From Halarchaeum grantii (GTDB lineage Archaea; Halobacteriota; Halobacteria; Halobacteriales; Halobacteriaceae), in contig NZ_BMPF01000001.1 of the NCBI RefSeq assembly GCF_014647455.2, forward strand, positions 992,001 through 1,056,000: a stretch of DNA of 64,000 bases. The letters run 5' to 3'. The translations under genes were made by a program, and so were the position numbers. The first letter of the stretch is position 1. The number at the start of each line of letters is the position of its first letter. Shown here piece by piece: positions 42,809-49,591 of this stretch. Under the pieces are notes generated by a model that made no database searches, was not told where the DNA came from, and was given only the letters and a program-made list of their open reading frames with translations.

Positions 42809-43537
42809 CTACGGTGCGCGAGCGGGGCAAGCGGCGGCGAGACAGCGCTCGCCGCGCGCGGTTTCGAAGCGCGGCCCGCCGCAGTCGCATGCGCCGACGA
42901 CGACGCCGGTCGGTATCGGGTGCGTCGCATCGCAGTCCTCGCAGACCGCGTGCAGGCCGCGTTCCCGTCGGATGCGGAGCGTGCCCCCGCAGTGCGGGCA
43001 GTCCCACGCGCCGTCGAAGCGCGCGCGGACGGCGTCGTCGATGCTCGCGCAGGCCCGGTCGAGACAGACGTCGAGGACGGCGCCGCGCCGGACGCGGATC
43101 TCGGGGAGCCCACAGTCCGCACACGTCGCGTCGGTGACGGTGGCGTCGCGCGGAACCGGGTAGCTCGCGTGACAGCCGATGCAGGTGACGCGTTCGCGGG
43201 CGCGCACGAGCGGCCCGCCGCAGTCCGGACAGTCGCCGACTTCGGGCCCGGCGGGCGTGACGGGCGCGAAAGTGTCGAGCGTCGTCTCGTGGCTCTCGAC
43301 GCGGAGGTGTTCGTCGCCCGACCCGGCGACGAGGCGGACGCCGTCGGCGTCGCTCGCGTAGCGCACCACGTCCGCGCGCGTCAGCCACGACGCGGGCTGG
43401 TAGCCCTCGGCGTCGTGGACGAGGACGGTGTTGTCGGGTTTGACGAGTACGACGACTTCGCCGCGCGTCTCGAGTCGGTCGTCGCGCTCGTAGGTGACGG
43501 TGCAGTCGCCGGCGAGTACGCGTGTCGCGTCCTGCAT
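42809..43537 (-). CDS. NucS N-domain-like protein with multiple zinc fingers
   Basis: 242 residues from ATG 43537. Residues 1-60 (GDCTVTYERDDRLETRGEV, VLVKPDNTVLVHDAEGYQPA) match the N-terminal DNA-binding/dimerisation domain of NucS/EndoMS, but the restriction-type nuclease domain is missing. Instead there are at least four Cys clusters: CPDC (103-106) with CIGC (119-122), CADC (139-142) with C158 and C163, CPHC (180-183) with CEDC (199-202), and CDC (217-219) with C232 and C237; these are topoisomerase-I-like C4 fingers. Likely single-stranded nucleic-acid binding. 35 nt downstream of the helicase. Confidence 0.8.
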   Translation of the reverse strand: MQDATRVLAGDCTVTYERDDRLETRGEVVVLVKPDNTVLVHDAEGYQPASWLTRADVVRYASDADGVRLVAGSGDEHLRVESHETTLDTFAPVTPAGPEVGDCPDCGGPLVRARERVTCIGCHASYPVPRDATVTDATCADCGLPEIRVRRGAVLDVCLDRACASIDDAVRARFDGAWDCPHCGGTLRIRRERGLHAVCEDCDATHPIPTGVVVGACDCGGPRFETARGERCLAAACPARAP

Positions 43538-43572
43538 CGCGAGTGGGTGGGTGCGTCCCGCTACAAGAACCC

Positions 43573-45930
43573 TCAGACGATTCGCACGGTGCGCTCCTCG
43601 TGGTGGGTGTCGAGGGCGTGCTCGGGGAAGACGACGTCGACGGCGTAGACGAGCGCGTCGTCGTCCGCGCCGAAGACGCCGACGGGCAGGGTCGTCGCAC
43701 CGTCGAGGTAGGTCGTGGTGCTCGTCATCTCGACGGTGTCGCCGTCCCCGCCGTCTCGGGTCGCGGTGACGCGGAGCGCGACGCGCGCGGCCCCGCCGTC
43801 GTTGCTGACGGTGACCTCGCGCATGTCGTTCTCGCCGCGCGCGACCGTCTCGGGGAAGTCGCCCCAGTCGAGGGAGACGTCCGGGAGGTCGGCGGCCTGC
43901 TCGAGTATCGCGTCCGCGACGCCGCCCGAGAGGCCGGCGGCGACGAGGCCGTCGTGACCGGCGGCGCGCACGTCGGCGAGCGAGGTGATGCCCTCGTCGG
44001 CGAGGCGGTGCGCGCGCCCAGAGCCGACCCCGTCGAGCGCGGTGAGTTCGACGGCGTCGGCGGGGACGCCGGTGTCGATGCGGGCTTCGAGGCGGTGGGC
44101 GAGGTTCGCGCCCGCCGGCTGGTCGAAGCGCTCGAGGAACTCCGCGAGCGCGGCGAGGAGGCGGAGGGCGTTCTGCCGGATGACCCACGCGTCCGAGCGG
44201 AGCTCGGGCGGCGTCGACCCGCGCATCGAGGCGTGGAGGATGGCGAGCACCTTCCGGGGACCCGCGTCGAGGTCGTCGCCGCGCCCGCCGAGAACGGACG
44301 CGACGGCCTCGCGCTCGTCGCGGCGCGCGCTGACGCTCTCGAACTCGGCGGACTGCGCGACGGCTTCGAGGACGCCGGCCTCGGTGACGCCGGCCTCGGC
44401 GAGGTCGCGAAAGCCCGCCGCCGTCGCCATGTCGAGGTAGTACGTGGAGGTGAGCATCCCGAGCTGGGTGGCGGTGAGGCCGAGGTCGTCGTGCGTGCGG
44501 ACGAACCCCTCGGTGACGAGGTCGTCGAGGACGCCGCGCACGCGCTCGCGGACGTTCGCGAAGTCGTAGTCCTCGGGCGCGGACTGCGCGCGGCGGTAGT
44601 AGAAGGTCGTCTCCAGCCACGCCATCACGTCGTCGAGGCTGTCGACGGTGCCCATCGCGATTTCGGCGTTGAGGTGCTCGGGGAGGTTCTCGGCGAGCGT
44701 CGACTCGATCTCCTTACCCTCGCGGAGCAGCTGTCGGTATTTGTCGGCCTCGCTGTTGTCGCAGACGACCCAGCCGTAGCCGACGTCGTCGTAGCCGGGC
44801 CGGCCCGCGCGCCCGAGCATCTGGAGGACGTCGAGCGGGCTCATGTCGACCTCTCCCTCGAGGGGGTCGTGGTACTTCGTATCGCGGATGACGACGCAGC
44901 GCGCGGGGAGGTTGACGCCCCACGCGAGCGTCGACGTCGAGAAGAGGAGCTCGATGGTGCCGTCGCGGAACCACGCCTCGACGTGGTCCTTGTCGTTCTT
45001 CGAGAGGCCGGCGTGGTGGAACGCGACCCCGTCGAGGACGCTCTTGCGGAGGGTGTCGTTGTCGAGCGCCTCGGCCTCGGTGTGGAGGTCGTAGTCGCCG
45101 CGCGCGCCCATCGGGACGTCGCGCTCGGCGAGCTCGTCGCGGGCCTTCTCCGCGGCCCGGACGGTGTCCTGTCGGGAGGCGACGAAGCAGAGGGCTTGGC
45201 CGTCCTCGCGGAGGTGTTGCTCGGCCCGGTCGAGGGCCTTGTAGAGGCGCCTGTACTTGTCCTGGAAGGGGTTGTCGCCGTGGACGTACGTGGTGACGTC
45301 GGCGTGGAGGTCGACGGGCCTGTACTCGTCGCCGAACGCGAACGTGCACTCGGGGGGCGCGTCGAGCCAGTCGGCGACGTCCTCGACGTTCGGCATCGTC
45401 GCGGAGAGCGCGACGACGCGCGGGTCGCAGAGCCGCCGGAAGCGCGAGACGACGACCTCCAGCACCGACCCGCGTTTCTCGGAGTCGAGGAGGTGGACTT
45501 CGTCGATGACGACGACGTCGACGTCGGTGACGAAGGAGTAGCGCGGGGAGTCGTGCTTGCGCGTCGCGGAGTCGGCCTTCTCGGGCGTCATCACGAGGAC
45601 GTCCGCGCGGCGCGCGCGACGCGGGTCGAGGTCGCGCTCGCCCGTGACGACGTACACCGAAAAGCCGAGCTCCTCGAAGCGCTCCCACTCGTCCTCCTTC
45701 TCGTTCGTGAGCGCGCGCAGGGGCGCGACGAAGAGCGCGGTGCCGCCCTCGGCGAGCGCCTCGCAGATGGCGAGTTCGGCGAGCGCGGTCTTCCCCGAGC
45801 CGGTCGGGGCGGCGACGACGACGTTGTCGTCGCGCTCCAGCAGGGCGGGGACGGCCTCGCGCTGCATCCGATTGAACTCCTCGAACGGGAACGCGTCCGC
45901 GAACTCCGGGACCGCCTCGGCGACCTCCAT
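43573..45930 (-). CDS. Ski2-type superfamily 2 helicase with Sec63-like part
   Basis: 785 residues. Motif I APTGSGKT (41-48), DEVH (143-146), SATMPN (about 167), motif VI QMLGRAGRPGY (about 364-374). After the winged-helix and ratchet domains (about 420-610) comes an HhH (ALDGVGSGRAHRLADEG, about 625) and a beta-rich C-terminal domain (about 690-785), a Sec63-like arrangement also seen in Hel308/ASCC3-type helicases. Role: DNA or RNA remodelling. Next to the NucS-like zinc protein on the same strand, probably cotranscribed. Confidence 0.9.
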   Translation of the reverse strand: MEVAEAVPEFADAFPFEEFNRMQREAVPALLERDDNVVVAAPTGSGKTALAELAICEALAEGGTALFVAPLRALTNEKEDEWERFEELGFSVYVVTGERDLDPRRARRADVLVMTPEKADSATRKHDSPRYSFVTDVDVVVIDEVHLLDSEKRGSVLEVVVSRFRRLCDPRVVALSATMPNVEDVADWLDAPPECTFAFGDEYRPVDLHADVTTYVHGDNPFQDKYRRLYKALDRAEQHLREDGQALCFVASRQDTVRAAEKARDELAERDVPMGARGDYDLHTEAEALDNDTLRKSVLDGVAFHHAGLSKNDKDHVEAWFRDGTIELLFSTSTLAWGVNLPARCVVIRDTKYHDPLEGEVDMSPLDVLQMLGRAGRPGYDDVGYGWVVCDNSEADKYRQLLREGKEIESTLAENLPEHLNAEIAMGTVDSLDDVMAWLETTFYYRRAQSAPEDYDFANVRERVRGVLDDLVTEGFVRTHDDLGLTATQLGMLTSTYYLDMATAAGFRDLAEAGVTEAGVLEAVAQSAEFESVSARRDEREAVASVLGGRGDDLDAGPRKVLAILHASMRGSTPPELRSDAWVIRQNALRLLAALAEFLERFDQPAGANLAHRLEARIDTGVPADAVELTALDGVGSGRAHRLADEGITSLADVRAAGHDGLVAAGLSGGVADAILEQAADLPDVSLDWGDFPETVARGENDMREVTVSNDGGAARVALRVTATRDGGDGDTVEMTSTTTYLDGATTLPVGVFGADDDALVYAVDVVFPEHALDTHHEERTVRIV

Positions 45931-46033
45931 TGACGGGTGGACGAAAGACCGCCCGCGCGGAAAGGCGTTTCTACGTACCGGCTCCCCGGCGGGACGAGCA
46001 CTTACGGTGGCGCGGCCGTCACGTGCGGACGAT

Positions 46034-47437
46034 ATGGCCGAGGAGAGACGGACGGAACTCGCGGTGGTCGGTGCGGGCCCGGGCGGCTACGTCGCCGCGA
46101 TTCGCGCGGCACAGCGCGGCGTCGACGTGACGCTCGTCGAGAAGGACGCGCTCGGCGGGACGTGCCTGAATGTCGGCTGCATCCCCTCGAAGGCGCTCGC
46201 GCACGCGGCGGGCGTCGCGCATCGCGCGGCGTCGGCGTCGGAGATGGGCGTGCACGCGGACGTGTCGGTGGACCTCGCGCAGACGAACGAGTGGACGGAC
46301 GGCGTCGTCGACCGACTCACGTCGGGCGTCGAGAAGCTCTGTAAGGCGAACGGCGTCGCGCTCGTCGAGGGGCGCGCCGAGTTCGTGGACGAGCGGACCC
46401 TCCGCGTCGAGCGCCCCCGAGGGAGCGAGCGCGTCGCGTTCGAGCACGCGGTCGTCGCGACGGGGTCGCGGCCGACCGAGGTTCCGGGCTTCGCGTTCGA
46501 CGGCGAGCGCGTCCTCGACTCGACGGCCGCCCTCGACCTCGACGCCGTCCCGGAGTCGCTGGTGATCGTGGGCGGGGGCTACATCGGGATGGAGCTCTCG
46601 ACGGCCTACGCGAAACTCGGCTGTGACGTGACGGTCGTCGAGCGACTCGACGACGTGCTCGCGGGCTACGAGGACGACGTCGCGCGCGCCGTCCGGCGGC
46701 GCGCGGCCGACCTCGGCGTGACGTTCCGCTTCGGCGAGCGCCCGAGCGAGTGGCGCGAGTCGGGGGACGGCGTCGTCGTCACCACGACCGACGGGGAGGA
46801 GCGACACGACTACCGCGCGGAGGCGGTCGTGGTCGCGGTCGGGCGCGACCCCGTCCTCGATTCGCTGAACCTCGACGCCATCGGCCTCGAGGCGAACGCG
46901 GACGGCCGGCTCGAGACCGATGCACGCGGCCGGACGAGCGTCGAATCGGTCTTCGCCGTGGGCGACGTCGCGCCGGGGCCGATGCTCGCGCACAAGGCGA
47001 GCGCCGAGGGGCGGGTCGTCGCGGCCGTCGTCGCGGGCGAGGACGCGTCGCTCGACGAGCGCGCGGTCCCCACGGCGGTGTTCACGGACCCGGAGGTCGC
47101 CACCGTCGGCCTGACCGAGGCCGAGGCCGAGTCCGAGGGCCTCGACCCCGTCGTCGGGGAGTTCCCGATGGGCGCGTCCGGGCGCGCGCTCACCGTGGGC
47201 GAGCCGGACGGGTTCGTCCGCCTCGTCGCCGACGGCGGGACAGGCGTCGTCCTCGGCGCACAGATCGTCGGCCCGGAGGCGAGCGAGCTCATCGCCGAGG
47301 TCGGTCTCGCGCTCACGATGGGCGCGACCCTCGCGGACGTCGCGGCTTCGATACACACGCATCCGACGCTCTCCGAGGGCGTCATGGAGGCGGCGGAGAA
47401 CGCGCTCGGGGAGGCGATCCACACGCTGAATCGCTGA
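46034..47437 (+). CDS. lpdA: Dihydrolipoamide dehydrogenase-like flavoprotein
   Basis: 467 residues. FAD-binding VGAGPGGYVAAIRA (12-25), redox-active GGTCLNVGCIPSK with C44 and C49, NAD-binding VGGGYIGMELS (about 178-188), FAVGDV (about 310) and the catalytic HTHPTLSE (about 443-450). It oxidises dihydrolipoyl groups of 2-oxoacid dehydrogenase or glycine cleavage complexes. No E1/E2 genes adjoin, as is common for an orphan lpd in haloarchaea. Divergent from the helicase. Confidence 0.95.
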   Translation: MAEERRTELAVVGAGPGGYVAAIRAAQRGVDVTLVEKDALGGTCLNVGCIPSKALAHAAGVAHRAASASEMGVHADVSVDLAQTNEWTDGVVDRLTSGVEKLCKANGVALVEGRAEFVDERTLRVERPRGSERVAFEHAVVATGSRPTEVPGFAFDGERVLDSTAALDLDAVPESLVIVGGGYIGMELSTAYAKLGCDVTVVERLDDVLAGYEDDVARAVRRRAADLGVTFRFGERPSEWRESGDGVVVTTTDGEERHDYRAEAVVVAVGRDPVLDSLNLDAIGLEANADGRLETDARGRTSVESVFAVGDVAPGPMLAHKASAEGRVVAAVVAGEDASLDERAVPTAVFTDPEVATVGLTEAEAESEGLDPVVGEFPMGASGRALTVGEPDGFVRLVADGGTGVVLGAQIVGPEASELIAEVGLALTMGATLADVAASIHTHPTLSEGVMEAAENALGEAIHTLNR

Positions 47438-47483
47438 GGCGACGCCGACGGTCTTTTCTCACCGCCGCGACCTATCCCGTGGT

Positions 47484-48293
47484 ATGCGAACGGTTACACT
47501 GGGCCCCGCAGGGACGTACTCGCATCGCGCCGCCGGTGCGGTCGCCGACGACGACGAGATCGAGTTCCGCGAGTCCGTCCGCGACATCGTGGACGCGGTC
47601 GCGGACGGGGACGCCGAGCGCGGCGTCGTCCCCATCGAGAACAGCATCGAGGGGAGCGTCACGGAGACGCTGGACGCGCTCGCCGATCGGGACGTCGCGG
47701 TCGTGAAGGAGGTCATCACGCCCATCCGCCACGGCCTCCTCGCCCAATCGGAGTCGTTCGACACCGTCGCGAGCCACCCGCAGGCGCTCGCGCAGTGTCG
47801 CGAGTACCTCGACGAGCACTATCCGGACGTGACCGTCGAGGCCGTCGCCTCGACCGCGCGCGGCGTCGAGCTCGCGCGCGAGGACCCCTCGGTCGCGGGC
47901 ATCGGCCACCCGGACAACGCGACGGGCGACCTCGAAGTCATCGCGGAGGACATCCAGGACCGGCGCTCGAACGCGACGCGCTTCTTCGTGCTCGCGCCGC
48001 CCGCCGACCGCTCCGAGGCGGGCGGGAAGTCGAGTCTCATCGTCAGCCCGGGCGCGAACTACCCCGGCCTCCTCCTCGAACTCCTCGAACCGTTCGCGGA
48101 GCGCGGCCTCGACCTGACGCGCGTCGAGTCCCGGCCGACCGGCGAGCGCCTCGGCGACTACCTCTTCCACTTCGACATCTCGGGCGGCCTCTACGAGGAG
48201 CGCACGCAGGCCGCGCTCGCCGAGATCGAGGAGATCGCCGCCGACGGCTGGGTCCGCGAACTCGGGAGCTACGACGTCGAACACGTGGTGTGA
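47484..48293 (+). CDS. pheA: Prephenate dehydratase
   Basis: 269 residues, monofunctional. LGPAGTYSHRAA at the start, PIENSIEGSVTETLD (about 52-66), and the TRFFVL segment (TRF catalytic Thr, about 172-177). C-terminal ACT domain with GLLLELLEPFAERGLDLTRV and ESRPTGERLGDYLFHFD (phenylalanine site). Makes phenylpyruvate for phenylalanine synthesis; inhibited by Phe through ACT. Directly followed by a perfect hairpin. Confidence 0.95.
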   Translation: MRTVTLGPAGTYSHRAAGAVADDDEIEFRESVRDIVDAVADGDAERGVVPIENSIEGSVTETLDALADRDVAVVKEVITPIRHGLLAQSESFDTVASHPQALAQCREYLDEHYPDVTVEAVASTARGVELAREDPSVAGIGHPDNATGDLEVIAEDIQDRRSNATRFFVLAPPADRSEAGGKSSLIVSPGANYPGLLLELLEPFAERGLDLTRVESRPTGERLGDYLFHFDISGGLYEERTQAALAEIEEIAADGWVRELGSYDVEHVV

Positions 48294-48318
48294 GTCGGCC
48301 CGGCGTCGCCGGGCCGAC
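48294..48318 (+). terminator. Stop-adjacent hairpin, 11-bp stem, GTC loop
   Basis: GTCGGCCCGGC (48294-48304), GTC, GCCGGGCCGAC (48308-48318) begins at the base after the pheA TGA. Perfect stem; no U-tract follows. Confidence 0.5.
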
Positions 48319-48324
48319 TGAACG

Positions 48325-48416
48325 GACGAACGGGAAGCAGAGCGACCCGTGAGCGGCAACCCCGCTCGGACGAACACGTGAGCGGGAGCGACCGACGGGG
48401 AGCGACACGCGAGCAC
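48325..48416. repeat. Dispersed repeat, copy D and degenerate copy E
   Basis: Copy D (48325-48356) has CGAACGGGAAG and GCGACCCGTGAGCGG; a degenerate copy E (about 48389-48416) has CGACGGGGAG and CGACACGCGAGCAC. Same layout as copies at 23994-24072 and 26647-26676. The rest of the 308-bp gap holds no gene. Confidence 0.45.
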
Positions 48417-48545
48417 TGAGCCCGGCGACGCCGGACCGACCATGCGAACGCGGCCCACGAGCGGCGCCGTCGCTCGCCGAAAGAAGGTGTCGTCGCCCGA
48501 GAATCCCGGGCGACCCTGCTCGTATCTACTGCTTGTGACGAGAGA

Positions 48546-48554
48546 TACTTAAAC
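48546..48554 (+). promoter_or_regulatory. TATA-like TACTTAAAC upstream of bcp
   Basis: It lies 48-56 nt before ATG 48602, giving a leader of about 25 nt. A GTG at 48563 would be too close to it to be used as start. Confidence 0.45.
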
Positions 48555-48601
48555 GGTGTCGGGTGCGCAACGGCGAAGTGGCGGGCCCGCGAAACCCGGG
48601 T

Positions 48602-49051
48602 ATGCTCGAAGCAGGCGACGACGCGCCCGCGATCACGGCGACGAATCAGGACGGCGAGACGCTCACCCTCGACTTCGCGACGCCTACGGTGCTCTACTTC
48701 TACCCGCGCGACGACACGCCCGGTTGTACGGTCGAGGCGAAGGGTTTCAACGCCGAGTTGGACGCCTATCGGGAAGCGGGCGTCTCGGTCTACGGGGTCT
48801 CGACGGACGACGCGGACTCCCACCGGGAGTTCTGCGATGCGTACGGCCTCGAGTTCGACCTGCTCGCGGACCCCGACGGCGACGTCGCCGCTGCCTTCGA
48901 CGTCGACACCTCGCGCGGGGCGGCCGAGCGCGTGACGTTCGTCCTCGCGGACGGCGAAGTGCGCGCGGTCTACGGCGGCGTGACGCCCGAGGGGCACGCG
49001 GAGGAAGTGCTCGAGGACGTCCGGCGCTCGGGACTACTCGCCGAGGAGTGA
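48602..49051 (+). CDS. bcp: BCP/PrxQ-type peroxiredoxin, 1-Cys
   Basis: 149 residues. Peroxidatic Cys C42 in YPRDDTPGCTVEAKGF. In PrxQ the resolving Cys usually lies five residues on (CTxEAC); here that residue is Lys 47 and no other Cys exists, so it must work as a 1-Cys enzyme reduced by an external thiol. Removes hydroperoxides. It overlaps the convergent gene at its 3' end by 18 nt (49034-49051). Confidence 0.92.
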   Translation: MLEAGDDAPAITATNQDGETLTLDFATPTVLYFYPRDDTPGCTVEAKGFNAELDAYREAGVSVYGVSTDDADSHREFCDAYGLEFDLLADPDGDVAAAFDVDTSRGAAERVTFVLADGEVRAVYGGVTPEGHAEEVLEDVRRSGLLAEE

Positions 49052-49534
49052 GCCGATCGCGGCCGCGGCCTCGTCGACGGTCGTCCGCCACGCACCGTCC
49101 GGGGTCGCGCCGTGCGTCGGCGGCGCGACGTCGAGCGTGAGGGCGTCGTAGGCGAAGCCGTCGATGTGGTCGCTCGCGAGGGCGCCGACGAACTCCGCGT
49201 TCTCGCGCTTCGAGGAGACGCCGCCGTCCTCGAGCGCGTAGTAGTCGCTGAACAGGTGGACGAGACGGACGTCGCGGTCGAAGTCGCCCTCGTGGGCGTA
49301 GCGCGCGAGCTTCACGGGGTTGTTCGCGGGGTCCGCACGCCGCATCTCGACCTCCACGAGGACGAGCGGCGCGGCCGCACCGCCCGGGACGCCCGCGACG
49401 TCGACCGGCGTCCGGCGCGCGTACCACTCCGTCTCCCACGAACGCGCGGGGTGGCGCGCGGCGAGGGCGTCGCGCAGGCGGGCGTGGACGCGCTGGGTGA
49501 AGTCGGCCACGAGCTGGAGCTGGGCGCGCGCCAC
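49034..49534 (-). CDS. Conserved-type protein, possible nuclease-like fold
   Basis: 166 residues if GTG 49534 (VARAQLQLVADFTQ) starts it. WETEWYARRTPVDV and LVLVEVEMRRADPANNPVKL are separated by strands, with E..D/E-type acidic residues (PVDV, EVE) spaced like a restriction-type nuclease core; this is only a pattern impression. The SSKRENAEFVG segment looks conserved. Divergent from leuS, with 57 nt between the starts; overlaps bcp at the 3' end. Function unknown. Confidence 0.65.
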   Translation of the reverse strand: MARAQLQLVADFTQRVHARLRDALAARHPARSWETEWYARRTPVDVAGVPGGAAAPLVLVEVEMRRADPANNPVKLARYAHEGDFDRDVRLVHLFSDYYALEDGGVSSKRENAEFVGALASDHIDGFAYDALTLDVAPPTHGATPDGAWRTTVDEAAAAIGSLLGE

Positions 49535-49591
49535 CGAAAGGCTTCCCCCGCGATGGGAGGCCTTTTGCCCCGCGACGGAGAACGACGGGGC

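Noticed and set aside
43522-45933. 803-codon plus-strand frame opposite the helicase
   Set aside because: Antisense shadow; helicase motifs I, II, III and VI all read on minus.
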